This document shows, in pieces, positions 1-7,732 of a stretch of 14,660 nucleotides of DNA. How positions within the stretch are numbered: the first letter of the stretch is position 1; each line of letters begins with the position of its first letter. Source of the DNA: Guyparkeria sp016278265 (GTDB lineage: Bacteria > Pseudomonadota > Gammaproteobacteria > Halothiobacillales > Halothiobacillaceae); NCBI RefSeq assembly GCF_044582145.1, contig NZ_JBDODO010000023.1. The stretch is one strand, 5' to 3'. A model generated the notes under the pieces. That model saw nothing but the letters and a program-made list of their open reading frames with translations, was not told the origin of the DNA and ran no database searches. Both the position numbers and the translations under genes were made by a program.

Positions 1-93
1 TTCCGGCGGGCATCTGATCAGCCCCTCGTGCCGGAAAGGAGCGCGAATCTTACAGGAAGTATCCGCGCTTTCAACCCCTCTCGGGGAGAAATT
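1..93. other. Non-coding stretch past the tRNA-Lys 3' end, with inverted repeats
   Basis: No gene is seen here. Read on the minus strand it lies just downstream of tRNA-Lys. It holds three small inverted repeats: CCCC-GAGA-GGGG (75-86, a GNRA-type tetraloop hairpin on the minus strand, but without a real T-run after it), AGCGCG/CGCGCT (40-45 and 64-69) and TTCCGGC/GCCGGAA (1-7 and 30-36). One of them may serve as a processing or termination signal for the tRNA transcript, but none is a textbook intrinsic terminator. The window edge cuts off further context. Confidence 0.3.
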
Positions 94-169
94 TGGTGGG
101 TCGTGTAGGATTCGAACCTACGACCAATTGGTTAAAAGCCAACTGCTCTACCAACTGAGCTAACGACCC
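94..169 (-). tRNA. tRNA-Lys (anticodon UUU)
   Basis: A 76-nt tRNA including an encoded CCA end. The 5' acceptor strand GGGTCGT (minus strand, from 169) pairs with ACGACCC before A-CCA (94-97). The D-arm (AGCTCAGTTGGTAGAGC), an anticodon loop CTTTTAA giving UUU, and the T-arm GGTTCGAATCC are all present. It differs at only a few positions from the well-known E. coli tRNA-Lys sequence as I recall it. Location after queC, at the end of the tol cluster, is conserved: tRNA-Lys genes follow the tol region in E. coli and Pseudomonas. It has its own promoter (187-214). Confidence 0.98.
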
Positions 170-186
170 CCTGTTGAGGACTGCGC

Positions 187-214
187 ATTATACGCAGGCC
201 ACGGGGGCTGACAA
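187..214 (-). promoter_or_regulatory. Sigma70-type promoter of tRNA-Lys
   Basis: On the minus strand, TTGTCA (209-214, 5 of 6 consensus bases) is followed by a 16-nt spacer and a perfect TATAAT (187-192). The predicted start lies near position 180, about 10 nt before the tRNA 5' end. The discriminator just after the -10 box is GC-rich (GCGC, 183-186), as in stringently controlled stable-RNA promoters. An A-rich tract upstream (about 219-236) resembles an UP element. Control by ppGpp is inferred only from the discriminator. Confidence 0.8.
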
Positions 215-301
215 CCCCTTTTTTGCACTTTTTATCGACCGAGAACCGGAAGACTCATCGAGCGCCGACAACCGATTGATTTGCCGACGGTAGCCCTGCT
301 C

Positions 302-1012
302 TCAAGCCCCGTGGACGTAATCGGTCGGGTCGGGGACGCCCGCCTCCTCGAACCCCTGGCGGCGATAATGACAGGAGTCACAAGTCCCGCAGGCGCGACC
401 GCGTGCGTCCGCGCGATAACAGGACACCGTCAGACCGTAGTCCACGCCCAGCGCATTGCCGTGGGCAATGATCTGCGCCTTGGTCATATAGAGGAGCGGC
501 GCGTGGATCTCGAATGGGTGATCCGCGGCGGTCGCCACGTTGGCCAGCGCCTGGAAGGCCTCGATGAACTCGGGCCGGCAATCCGGGTAACCGGAGTAGT
601 CGACGGCGTTCACCCCGATATAGATGCGCTCGGCATGCAGCATTTCGGCCCAGCCCAACGCAAACGACAGGAAGGTCAGGTTCCTGGCGGGCACGTAGGT
701 GCTGGGGATCGCCGTGTTGTCGGGGGTGTAATCGGGGACCGACTGGTCCTGGTCGGTGAGCGACGAGCCGCTGATCCCGCCCATGTCGATACGGATGGTG
801 CGATGCGCGGCCGCGCCCACCGCGCTGGCGACCCGGTCGGCGGCCTCGAGTTCGACCCGGTGGCGCTGACCGTAGTCGAAGCTCAGGGCATGCACGGCAT
901 AGCCATCGGCGCGCGCCTGCCAGGCAAGCGTGGCCGAATCCAGGCCTCCGGAAAGCAGCACGACTGCCGGCTTGTCGGACGACTCCACCACCCTAGCGAC
1001 CCGGTTCGTCAC
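302..1012 (-). CDS. queC: QueC, 7-cyano-7-deazaguanine (preQ0) synthase
   Basis: A 236-aa cytoplasmic enzyme converting 7-carboxy-7-deazaguanine, with ammonia and ATP, into preQ0, the precursor of queuosine in tRNA. The PP-loop ATP-pyrophosphatase motif SGGLDS is at residues 21-26. The C-terminal zinc site has four cysteines, C198, C208, C211 and C214 (the CGTCDSC cluster). Family features such as VPARN and DYSGYPDCRPEF are intact and the length is normal. The chosen start is GTG at 1012, overlapping the end of queE by 20 nt; its ribosome site is weak, and in-frame GTG codons up to about ten residues later are possible starts. It is the last gene of the long minus-strand cluster. I see no T-rich terminator between it and tRNA-Lys. 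The other pathway genes (queD, folE) are not in this window. Confidence 0.96.
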   Translation of the reverse strand: MTNRVARVVESSDKPAVVLLSGGLDSATLAWQARADGYAVHALSFDYGQRHRVELEAADRVASAVGAAAHRTIRIDMGGISGSSLTDQDQSVPDYTPDNTAIPSTYVPARNLTFLSFALGWAEMLHAERIYIGVNAVDYSGYPDCRPEFIEAFQALANVATAADHPFEIHAPLLYMTKAQIIAHGNALGVDYGLTVSCYRADARGRACGTCDSCHYRRQGFEEAGVPDPTDYVHGA

Positions 1013-1691
1013 CCCAGATCAGCTTGTGCAGCTGCATCTGAAAGCGAATCTCAAGCCCGGTTTCCAGAACCCAGTCCGCCAGCTCGGTAGGCGTGACCCC
1101 GCCGAAGACCGGCGAGAACAGCACGGCGAATCGCCCGGCCAGGTCATGCTCCCGCACCCGGGCCACGGCCCAGTCGAAGTCCGCGCGTGAGCCGATGACC
1201 ACCTTGACCTCGTCACTGGGCTTGAGCACATCAAGGTTTGCCCAACGGTTGCGCTCGACTTCGCCAGAGCTGGGCGTCTTGAGGTCCATAACGATGTGCA
1301 CTTGCGGATCGACCTTGGCGATATCGAGCGCCCCGCTGGTCTCCAGACTGACCACGTGCCCCGCATCGACCAGTTGCCGCAACAGCTCGATGCAACCCGG
1401 CTGGGCCAGCGGCTCGCCACCGGTGACGCAGACATGCCGGGTGTTGAGCTCGGCAACCCGCGAGAGGATCGACTCCTGCTCCATGCGCTCACCGCCGGTG
1501 AAGGCGTAGGCGGTATCGCAGTAGACGCAACGCAGCGGGCACCCCGTCAGGCGGACGAACACCGTCGGCCAGCCGATGTGATCCGACTCGCCCTGCAGGG
1601 AACGGAATATCTCGGTAATGCGCAGGCTGCGCGCCGCCGCGGGCGCAATCGACTCGAGCGCCTCGGGCCGGTTGGCGGATTCAACCGTCAT
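993..1691 (-). CDS. queE: QueE, 7-carboxy-7-deazaguanine synthase (radical SAM)
   Basis: A 232-aa radical S-adenosylmethionine enzyme that contracts 6-carboxy-tetrahydropterin to 7-carboxy-7-deazaguanine, the substrate of QueC. The [4Fe-4S] cysteines are in a canonical CX3CX2C motif (C51, C55, C58), and the SAM-binding TGGEP motif is at residues 90-94. FRSLQGES near residues 29-36 is the usual QueE N-terminal substrate region. About 20 extra residues precede the conserved core. The start ATG (1689-1691) shares one base with the cpoB stop (TGATG), a typical coupling arrangement, and its 3' end overlaps queC by 20 nt. Consecutive pathway steps encoded next to each other support the assignment. 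Confidence 0.96.
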   Translation of the reverse strand: MTVESANRPEALESIAPAAARSLRITEIFRSLQGESDHIGWPTVFVRLTGCPLRCVYCDTAYAFTGGERMEQESILSRVAELNTRHVCVTGGEPLAQPGCIELLRQLVDAGHVVSLETSGALDIAKVDPQVHIVMDLKTPSSGEVERNRWANLDVLKPSDEVKVVIGSRADFDWAVARVREHDLAGRFAVLFSPVFGGVTPTELADWVLETGLEIRFQMQLHKLIWGDEPGR

Positions 1692-2695
1692 CAGTTGCCC
1701 ATGCGCGACAGGCGTTGCTTGGCCAGCCCGGCGGCCTGCGAATCGGGGTGATCGGTCACCAGTTCGTTGAACACGCGACGGGCCGCCTCGTTGTCACCAC
1801 GCTCCTGGGCGACGTAACCCAGCTTGAGCTTGGCATCCGGAATGCGATTACTGTCGGGGAATCGCTCGATCACCTCGCCGTAGGCCTTGCCAGCGGCGGC
1901 GTAGTCCTGCTGAACGTAGTAGGTCTCGCCCTGCCAGAACAACGCACTCGCCGCCCAACTGCCCTTCGGGTTGGCGTCGATCACCTGCTGGAACGCATCG
2001 ACGGCCTGTTCGTATTTGCCGCTCTTGAGAACCTCGAAGGCCTCGTTGTAGAGGGCCTGCTGCTCGTCCTCGCTGGCCATCCCGCCGCCTTGATCAGCGG
2101 CATTCGAATCCGCCCGTTCAGAGTCGGCCTGATCGGCGGGGGCGCTCTGGTCACCTTGAGCATTGTCACGGGTCTCACCGCTCACCGCGGCGATCGCCTC
2201 GTCGGGTACGTCCTGGGCGACCGGGTCCTCGGCACCTACACCCGCTGCCGCGCTCGTCGAATCGGAGGCGCGTTGCGGCGGGCGAGCCTCGGCCGCCTCG
2301 TCGAGGCGTCGTTGTTGGCGCTCCAGCGTGCGTTGCTGCTCGGAGAGCTGGCCGCGCATGTCTCGTACTTGCCGCTCGAGGTCATTGACCTGTTGCATCA
2401 GGCGCTGGAGCAGGATCGCCTGCCCCGACGGGTTGCCCGTATCGGCAACGGTGACACCGCTCGCCGGCATCGGCGTGCTTTGAGCGCTCGGCACGCTGGG
2501 CGCGGAGTCATTCTCGGTCTCGCCGGACGACTGCTCGTTCGAACCGCCGCCCCAGTTGAGCCAACCGGGAGCCTGTTGTGCGGCCACCGGCAGGGAGGTG
2601 CCGCCCAGTAGCAGGGCGGCGGCGAGAGAACCCGCCAACCTTGAGCGGCGCTTCGCTGAAATCTCGTGCATGGTATTCGGCAATTTCCTAGTCAT
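1691..2695 (-). CDS. cpoB: CpoB (YbgF), periplasmic Tol-associated TPR protein
   Basis: A 334-aa exported protein that in E. coli coordinates peptidoglycan synthesis by PBP1B with Tol-driven outer-membrane constriction. A signal peptide ends near SLPVAA|QQ (about residue 39), with no lipobox cysteine. A coiled-coil, the trimerisation segment, spans about 94-133. A low-complexity Ala/Asp/Ser/Gln linker (about 134-208) follows, then TPR repeats at 211-334 (for example ALYNEAFEVLKSGKYEQA). It is longer than E. coli CpoB (263 aa), mainly through the linker. The start at 2695 overlaps the tolB stop by 8 nt and has a G-rich stretch about 7 nt upstream; the alternative ATG at 2671 gives 326 aa and a shorter n-region but has a poorly spaced AGGA. 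Normally pal lies directly upstream; here it does not. Confidence 0.93.
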   Translation of the reverse strand: MTRKLPNTMHEISAKRRSRLAGSLAAALLLGGTSLPVAAQQAPGWLNWGGGSNEQSSGETENDSAPSVPSAQSTPMPASGVTVADTGNPSGQAILLQRLMQQVNDLERQVRDMRGQLSEQQRTLERQQRRLDEAAEARPPQRASDSTSAAAGVGAEDPVAQDVPDEAIAAVSGETRDNAQGDQSAPADQADSERADSNAADQGGGMASEDEQQALYNEAFEVLKSGKYEQAVDAFQQVIDANPKGSWAASALFWQGETYYVQQDYAAAGKAYGEVIERFPDSNRIPDAKLKLGYVAQERGDNEAARRVFNELVTDHPDSQAAGLAKQRLSRMGN

Positions 2696-3998
2696 TGAAG
2701 GGCCCCCAGACCGGATCGCGCACCTTGCCCCGATCGTAACTCAGGGTCTGCGGCTCGCCACCGATGGCCGGCGAAATCTTGAGCACCGAACCACTCCCCG
2801 ATTGCGCGGCGTACACCACCATGGCGCCATTGGGCGCGTAGCTGGGGCGCTCCTCGCCACCGCCGCGGCTGAGCAGCTGGCGCCTACCATCGTCGAGCGA
2901 TTGTTCGGCGACGAAGAAGCCGCGGTCGTCGCGCACCACCAGCGCCAGGCGCTCACCGTTGGGCGAGATGCGTGGACCGGCGGCATAAGAGGTATCGAAG
3001 GTCAGGCGACGGGCCCGGTCGTCGGGCCCCGCCTTGCGGAACACTTGCGGCTGACCGAAACGGTCCGAGGTGAACGCCAGGCTGCGGTTATCCGGGAACC
3101 AGGTCGGCTCGGTCTCGATCGACCCGGAACGGGTCCACTGGACCGTCCGACGGGTATCGAGATCGACGACATAGATATCCGGGTTGCCGCCCTTGGACAG
3201 GGTCACGGCGATCTTGTCACCGCGCGGCGACCAGGCCGGCGCGCCGTTGATGCCGGGGTAATCGGTGAGCTGATAACGATCGCCGCTGGACAGATCCTGC
3301 ACCCAGATGGCCGAGCGGTTGCCCTCGAAGGACACGTAGGCCAGCTTGCCACCGTCCGGGGACCAGCTCGGCGACATGAGCGGGTACGGTGATTCGAGCA
3401 CGGTGCGCGGGTTGGCGCCATCGGAATCGGCGATCTGCAGGGTATAGGTGCGATTGTCGACCGAGCCGCGCTCGGTGACATAGGCAATGCGGGTCGAAAA
3501 TGCGCCACGCTCGCCGGTCAATTCCTTGTAGATGATGTCGCTGATGCGATGCGCCACCGACCGATCCGCCGAGGCAACCGCCGTGATCTGGCTGCCGGCC
3601 AGCCGCTCACCGGAGCTGACATCAATCAGGTAGAAGCGGGCGCGCAGTTGGTCACCATCGGGCTCGACCTGCCCCATGACGAGGTAGCGCGCCTTGCCGG
3701 CACGCCAGTCACCGAGGCGCAACTGCTCCGGCGAGGCCGGACGACCGGGCATGGCATCTCGCGCGACGGGCGAAAACAGGCCGGAGCGGGCGAGGTCGTC
3801 ACCGATGATCCGAGCGAGATCATCCACGCCGCTCGGCTGGTCGAACGGCACCACGGCGATTGGCACGCCACTCTCGGTGCCACCGCTGATATCGATTTCC
3901 AGCGCGGCCTGCGCCGGCATGACGAACGCGAGCATTCCCGCCAAGGCCGTGGACGCGAGCCAACGATGCGAACGGTGCAAAAGGGCCAATACTGTCAT
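2688..3998 (-). CDS. tolB: TolB, periplasmic beta-propeller of the Tol system
   Basis: A 436-aa periplasmic protein that in known systems binds TolA through its N terminus and Pal through its beta-propeller. A Sec signal ends AQA|ALEID (cleavage after residue 31). An alpha/beta N-terminal domain runs to about residue 170, then the propeller with repeated WSPDG/WSPRG/WFPDN/ISPNG/YAPNG turns. Length is normal (E. coli 430 aa). I chose ATG 3998, which has GGGGTG about 7 nt upstream and a compact signal peptide. A second candidate ATG at 4025 overlaps the tolA stop as ATGA but lacks a clear ribosome site; the frame stays open further upstream only because it runs through tolA. Its normal partner gene pal is missing downstream. 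Confidence 0.97.
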   Translation of the reverse strand: MTVLALLHRSHRWLASTALAGMLAFVMPAQAALEIDISGGTESGVPIAVVPFDQPSGVDDLARIIGDDLARSGLFSPVARDAMPGRPASPEQLRLGDWRAGKARYLVMGQVEPDGDQLRARFYLIDVSSGERLAGSQITAVASADRSVAHRISDIIYKELTGERGAFSTRIAYVTERGSVDNRTYTLQIADSDGANPRTVLESPYPLMSPSWSPDGGKLAYVSFEGNRSAIWVQDLSSGDRYQLTDYPGINGAPAWSPRGDKIAVTLSKGGNPDIYVVDLDTRRTVQWTRSGSIETEPTWFPDNRSLAFTSDRFGQPQVFRKAGPDDRARRLTFDTSYAAGPRISPNGERLALVVRDDRGFFVAEQSLDDGRRQLLSRGGGEERPSYAPNGAMVVYAAQSGSGSVLKISPAIGGEPQTLSYDRGKVRDPVWGPFND

Positions 3999-4021
3999 GT
4001 GGGTCACCCCGGGTTGGCCGG

Positions 4022-5128
4022 TCATTCCGGCTTGAAGTTGAAACGGAGCTCTTCCTGGAAGATCGAGTCGATTTCCGGCTTGGGCAAGGGCGAGGCGGCT
4101 TCGATGGCCTGCACCACGGAGCGTTCGAACAGGCGGTCGCCATCGCAACGCTCGACGTTCACGTTACGCACGCGACCGTCGGCGTCCTGCTTGACGGTGA
4201 CGGTGCAGGTCCAGCCAGGTCGCGCCCCACGCGGGCGCTGCCAGTTGTCCCTCACCTTGGACTGGATGGCGGCGGCCCACTTGCTCAGGGCATCGCTCTC
4301 GGCGCGCGCCTGCTGTTCCGCGGCCATTTGATCGCTCAAGGCCTGTTCACGCGCCTCACGTTCGGCCTGCTCGCGGGCGGCCTTTGCCTCGGCCTCCTGG
4401 CGAGCCTTTTCTTCGGCCTCGCGGCGCGCTTTCTCTTCGGCTTCCTTGCGGGCCTGCTCCTCGGCCTCTTGACGGGCCTTTTCTTCAGCCTCCTGGCGCG
4501 CCTTTTCCTCGGCTTCGCGTCGCGCTTTCTCTTCAGCCTCCTTGCGGGCTTTCTCCTCGGCTTCCTTGCGGGCTTTTTCTTCGGCCTCGCGACGAGCCTT
4601 TTCTTCGGCCTCCTTGCGGGCCTTTTCGGCGGCCTCCTGACGGGCCTTTTCCTCGGCCTCACGCTGCTTGGCCGCCTCCGCAGCCGCCTGGCGGGCCGCT
4701 TCGGCTTCCTTTTGTGCCTGCTCGCGCTCGGCCTCGACTGCTTGCTGCTGCTTTCTGAGCTCCTCGAGCCGCTCGGCCTGCTCGGCCGCCTCGCGTTCGC
4801 GCTCTTGACGCAACTCGGCAAGCTGCTGGGCGCGGGCCTCCTCGGCGCGGCGCGTGGCGGCCGCTTCCTCCGCGGCCTGCTCGGCCTCCGTTCGTTCGCG
4901 CTCGCGGTTTTCCCGCTGCTCGCGCAGGCGCTCGGCCTGGCGCTCGATCGCCTCGGAGGAAACCGATTCCGCCTCGATATTAGGTGTCGGCAGTTGCGCC
5001 GCCTCGCCACTGGGCTTGACCGACTCCGGCTGCCACAACTCGGAGAACACGATCGCAAGCACCAGCACCACGTGCAGCAACACGGCCAGCATCACCGCAC
5101 CAGGCATGCGCGTTAGCATCCGCCACAT
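4022..5128 (-). CDS. tolA: TolA, inner-membrane-anchored Tol energy transducer
   Basis: A 368-aa protein linking the TolQR motor to TolB and Pal in the outer membrane. One transmembrane helix (about residues 11-30, AVMLAVLLHVVLVLAIVF) is followed by a very long charged helical domain (about 58-280). The globular domain III ends the protein (about 281-368), with the disulfide pair C308/C328 and core motifs KWAAAIQSKV and DNWQRPRG. Residues 161-248 are eleven consecutive octapeptides of the form KARxEAEE, probably one continuous helix. ATG at 5128 is 3 nt after the tolR stop, with GGGGAA within the tolR end as ribosome site; ATG 5119 is an alternative. The overall architecture matches the family, so the assignment is firm despite the low-complexity middle. 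Confidence 0.97.
   Translation of the reverse strand: MWRMLTRMPGAVMLAVLLHVVLVLAIVFSELWQPESVKPSGEAAQLPTPNIEAESVSSEAIERQAERLREQRENRERERTEAEQAAEEAAATRRAEEARAQQLAELRQEREREAAEQAERLEELRKQQQAVEAEREQAQKEAEAARQAAAEAAKQREAEEKARQEAAEKARKEAEEKARREAEEKARKEAEEKARKEAEEKARREAEEKARQEAEEKARQEAEEQARKEAEEKARREAEEKARQEAEAKAAREQAEREAREQALSDQMAAEQQARAESDALSKWAAAIQSKVRDNWQRPRGARPGWTCTVTVKQDADGRVRNVNVERCDGDRLFERSVVQAIEAASPLPKPEIDSIFQEELRFNFKPE
4385..4648 (-). repeat. Tandem 24-bp repeat array in tolA (11 octapeptide units)
   Basis: Eleven back-to-back 24-bp units encode KARxEAEE variants, with x being Q, K or R; one unit begins QAR instead of KAR, and the first and last units vary at their sixth and eighth residues. 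Units are similar but not identical in DNA, with synonymous changes such as GAG/GAA and GCC/GCG. The array spans TolA residues 161-248, in the periplasmic helical domain. Unit-number change would keep the frame. Confidence 0.9.
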
Positions 5129-5131
5129 CGC

Positions 5132-5581
5132 TTACTGTTCCCCCTCGTTGCCGGCCGCCGCGTCGGAATCGGTCACCAATCCCACCTTGGGCGCACCACC
5201 CTGCTGCGCGGCCACCATGGCGCGCATGACATTCTCGTAGTTCGAGGCACGATCGCCCTTCACGAGGATAGGTGTTTCGGGGTCGACCTGACGCGCGGCG
5301 GCCACGAGTTCGGTGATCGTTGCCAGGCTGACCGGGGCGTCGGGATTATCGGCCTGATTGACGAAATACTCGCCGTCACGATTGACGCTGATCAGCAGCG
5401 GCGGCTCGTCGGTATCCTCCAACGGACTGGCCGACGCCTGCGGCGGCTCGACCTCGACCCCCTGCTGCAACATCGGCGCGGTGACCATGAAGATCACCAG
5501 CAAGACCAGCATCACGTCGATGTAGGGAACGACGTTGATCTCGGCAACCATCCGCCGTGCCCGTCGGGTGCGACGTGCCAT
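5132..5581 (-). CDS. tolR: TolR, ExbD-family subunit of the Tol motor
   Basis: A 149-aa inner-membrane protein that with TolQ converts proton-motive force into movement of TolA. An arginine-rich cytoplasmic N terminus (MARRTRRARR) leads into one transmembrane helix (about 20-40) carrying the essential proton-relay aspartate D22 in VVPYIDVMLVLLVIF. A periplasmic ExbD/TolR domain follows, with ILVKGDR and MRAMVAAQQGG. Length is normal. The ATG at 5581 lies 3 nt after the tolQ stop, and the gene ends 3 nt before tolA, so TolQ, TolR and TolA are probably co-translated from one message. Confidence 0.97.
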   Translation of the reverse strand: MARRTRRARRMVAEINVVPYIDVMLVLLVIFMVTAPMLQQGVEVEPPQASASPLEDTDEPPLLISVNRDGEYFVNQADNPDAPVSLATITELVAAARQVDPETPILVKGDRASNYENVMRAMVAAQQGGAPKVGLVTDSDAAAGNEGEQ

Positions 5582-5584
5582 GGC

Positions 5585-6262
5585 TTACTTGCCCCCCAGT
5601 TGCCGCTGCAGCAGCCCCAGGAATTCGTCGACGAAGTTCTCGTAACGACCGGCGAGCCAGTCGACCCGCTGCGTGTAGCGGTTGTAGGCGATGACCGCCG
5701 GGATAGCCGCGAACAGGCCCATTGCCGTGGCGATCAGCGCCTCGGCGATGGGCGGGGCCACGGCCGCCAACGTGGCGCTCTGCATGGTGCCGAGGTTCAT
5801 GAAGGCACTCATGATGCCCCAGACGGTGCCGAACAGGCCCACGTACGGACTGACCGACCCGACCGTGGCGAGAAACGGCACGCCCTCCTCGAGCTGATCG
5901 AGCTGGCGATGTTCGGCGACTCGCATGGCGCGCTCGACGCCATCGATGATCTGCGTGTGCCCTCGATCCTCGGCCTGTCGCAGGCGCTGGAATTCACGAA
6001 AACCGGCCTCGAAGACGGCCTCGTGGCCCTCGCGCGGACGGGCTTCGCGGGAGATGCGGTCGTAGAACTCGTTGAGACTGCCGCCGGCCCAGAAGCTGCT
6101 TTCGAACGACCGCACGCCGCTGACGGCGCGCTTGTAGGCCCGGGCCTTGTGAAAGATCAACGCCCAGGAGCCAACCGAAGCCAGCGCCAGGATGATCAGG
6201 ACCAGTTGCACGGGCAGGCTAGCCCCGGTAATCAGCTCGACGATGGACGGATCGGCATTCAC
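5585..6262 (-). CDS. tolQ: TolQ, MotA/ExbB-family channel subunit of the Tol motor
   Basis: A 225-aa three-helix inner-membrane protein, the channel-forming partner of TolR. TM1 lies at about residues 18-36 (QLVLIILALASVGSWALIF). TM2 carries the signature FLATVGSVSPYVGLFGTVWG and TM3 the signature APPIAEALIATAMGLFAAIP. I chose GTG 6262: it gives 225 aa (E. coli 230), overlaps the ybgC stop as GTGA and has GGAG 8 nt upstream. The same frame is open to an ATG at 6349, but that would add 29 unlikely residues inside ybgC. Confidence 0.97.
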   Translation of the reverse strand: MNADPSIVELITGASLPVQLVLIILALASVGSWALIFHKARAYKRAVSGVRSFESSFWAGGSLNEFYDRISREARPREGHEAVFEAGFREFQRLRQAEDRGHTQIIDGVERAMRVAEHRQLDQLEEGVPFLATVGSVSPYVGLFGTVWGIMSAFMNLGTMQSATLAAVAPPIAEALIATAMGLFAAIPAVIAYNRYTQRVDWLAGRYENFVDEFLGLLQRQLGGK

Positions 6263-6675
6263 GCGAAAGACTCCAGGATCGACTCGGGTATGGGTTTGGG
6301 ACGAAAGGTCTGCGCATCCACGCAGACCACGCGGACGGACACCCCACACAGGACCGTGGAATCGGCGGAATGTTCCACGCGCTGGGTGAAGTCAATAGCC
6401 GCCGCGCGCAGGCGCGCCACCTCGCAGGTGACGTTCAGCGAGTCATTAAATCGTGCCGGTCGGCGATATTCAAGTGAGGCCCGGGCCACCACGAACACGA
6501 CCTGGTGCTGATCGCGCAGCACGTCCTGCTCCCAGCCGCGCGAGCGCAGCCACTCGGTGCGGGCGCGTTCGCAGAAATTGAGATAACGAGCGTGATAGAC
6601 CACCCCGCCGGCATCGGTGTCTTCGTAGTAGACGCGCACCGGCCAACGAAAAACATCATCGCGCGGCTTATTCAT
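6259..6675 (-). CDS. ybgC: YbgC, Tol-associated acyl-CoA thioesterase
   Basis: A 138-aa hotdog-fold (4-hydroxybenzoyl-CoA thioesterase type) protein, first gene of the classical tol cluster; family members hydrolyse acyl-CoA and have been linked to phospholipid metabolism. The signature YYEDTDAGGVVYHARYLNF is at about residues 16-34; D21 aligns with the catalytic aspartate (D18) of E. coli YbgC. Length is normal. The ATG at 6675 overlaps the ruvB stop by 8 nt, and the stop overlaps the tolQ GTG by 4 nt. Function in the Tol machine itself is not established, so only the enzyme family is certain. Confidence 0.96.
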   Translation of the reverse strand: MNKPRDDVFRWPVRVYYEDTDAGGVVYHARYLNFCERARTEWLRSRGWEQDVLRDQHQVVFVVARASLEYRRPARFNDSLNVTCEVARLRAAAIDFTQRVEHSADSTVLCGVSVRVVCVDAQTFRPKPIPESILESFA

Positions 6676-7732
6676 CGGACGAGCCCCCCGCCAACGGATC
6701 GGTCGAGTCGTCCTGCCAGCGCTCGGGTGGCCGGTAGCCGAAGTGCGCCCAGGTCTGCCGGGTGGCCATGCGGCCGCGGGGGGTGCGGATCAGAAAGCCC
6801 TGCTGGATCAAATACGGCTCGAGCACGTCCTCGATGGTGTCGCGCGATTCGCCGATCGCCGCGGCGAGGTTGTCCAGTCCGACCGGTCCGCCGTCGAACT
6901 TGTCGAGCAACGTCTCGAGCAGGCGGCGGTCCTGGTGGTCGAAACCACGCTGGTCGACCTTGAGCATGTCGAGGGCAGCGTTGGCGATCACCCGGTCCAC
7001 CTGGCCGCTGCCCTTCACGTCGGCGTAATCGCGCACGCGGCGCAGCAGCCGGTTGGCGATCCGCGGCGTGCCGCGCGAGCGGGCGGCAATCTCCTGGGCG
7101 CCTTCGGCGTCCATCTCCAGATTGGTCAGGCGCGCCGAGCGGGTGACGATGTGCACGAGGTGCTCGACCTCGTAGAACTCCAGGCGCTGGATGATGCCGA
7201 AGCGGTCACGCAGCGGGTTGGTCAGCATGCCGGCCCGGGTGGTCGCGCCCACCAGGGTGAACGGCGGCAGGTCCAGCTTGATCGAGCGCGCCGCCGGCCC
7301 CTCGCCGATCATGATGTCGATCTGGTAGTCCTCCATCGCCGGGTAGAGGATCTCCTCGACTACCGACGACAGACGGTGGATCTCGTCGATGAACAGCACG
7401 TCGCCGGGCTCGAGGTTGGTCAGCAGCGCGGCGAGATCACCCGGGCGCTCGAGCACCGGGCCGGAGGTCTGTTTGAGGCTCACGCCCATCTCGTTGGCGA
7501 TGATGTGCGCCAGCGTGGTCTTGCCCAGTCCCGGCGGGCCGAAGATCAGCACGTGGTCGAGCGGCTCACCGCGATTGCGCGCGGCGGGGACGAAGATCTC
7601 CATCTGCTCGACCACCGCCGGCTGGCCGATGTAGTCGGCGAGCCGACGCGGGCGTAGCGCCCGCTCGAGGGCCTCCTCGTCGGGGCGGTGTTCGGAGCTG
7701 ACGAAGCGGGCGTCTTCCATGGGGGCACTCAT
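6668..7732 (-). CDS. ruvB: RuvB, Holliday-junction branch-migration ATPase
   Basis: A 354-aa hexameric AAA+ helicase motor that pulls DNA through RuvA-bound Holliday junctions. Walker A GPPGLGKT is at residues 65-72, Walker B/DEIH at 116-119, the sensor-1 region GATTRAG at 162-168, and the arginine-finger region LRDRFG lies shortly after. The C-terminal winged-helix DNA-binding domain is intact (LIQQGFLIRTPRGR). Length is typical, with a short acidic tail after the winged helix. ATG 7732 overlaps the ruvA stop as ATGA. Confidence 0.98.
   Translation of the reverse strand: MSAPMEDARFVSSEHRPDEEALERALRPRRLADYIGQPAVVEQMEIFVPAARNRGEPLDHVLIFGPPGLGKTTLAHIIANEMGVSLKQTSGPVLERPGDLAALLTNLEPGDVLFIDEIHRLSSVVEEILYPAMEDYQIDIMIGEGPAARSIKLDLPPFTLVGATTRAGMLTNPLRDRFGIIQRLEFYEVEHLVHIVTRSARLTNLEMDAEGAQEIAARSRGTPRIANRLLRRVRDYADVKGSGQVDRVIANAALDMLKVDQRGFDHQDRRLLETLLDKFDGGPVGLDNLAAAIGESRDTIEDVLEPYLIQQGFLIRTPRGRMATRQTWAHFGYRPPERWQDDSTDPLAGGSSDE

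Noticed and set aside
94..169. tRNA-Lys as a possible attachment site for an integrated element
   Set aside because: No integrase, direct repeat of the tRNA 3' end or foreign-looking genes are seen in the window; the neighbouring genes are conserved core genes.
203..224. GGGG...CCCC hairpin followed by six T residues on the plus strand, resembling a terminator
   Set aside because: No plus-strand gene lies before it. The same bases form the -35 box and A-rich upstream tract of the tRNA-Lys promoter, and the stem is only four base pairs.
281..1090. Plus-strand open frame of 269 codons opposite queC
   Set aside because: QueC has all catalytic motifs and cluster context; the opposite frame is a GC-rich shadow with no recognisable features.
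4328..5116. Long plus-strand open frame opposite tolA encoding a very hydrophobic Leu/Gly/Phe-rich product
   Set aside because: It is the complement of Lys/Glu/Ala/Arg codons in the TolA repeats; it has the same repeat period and tolA is unmistakable.
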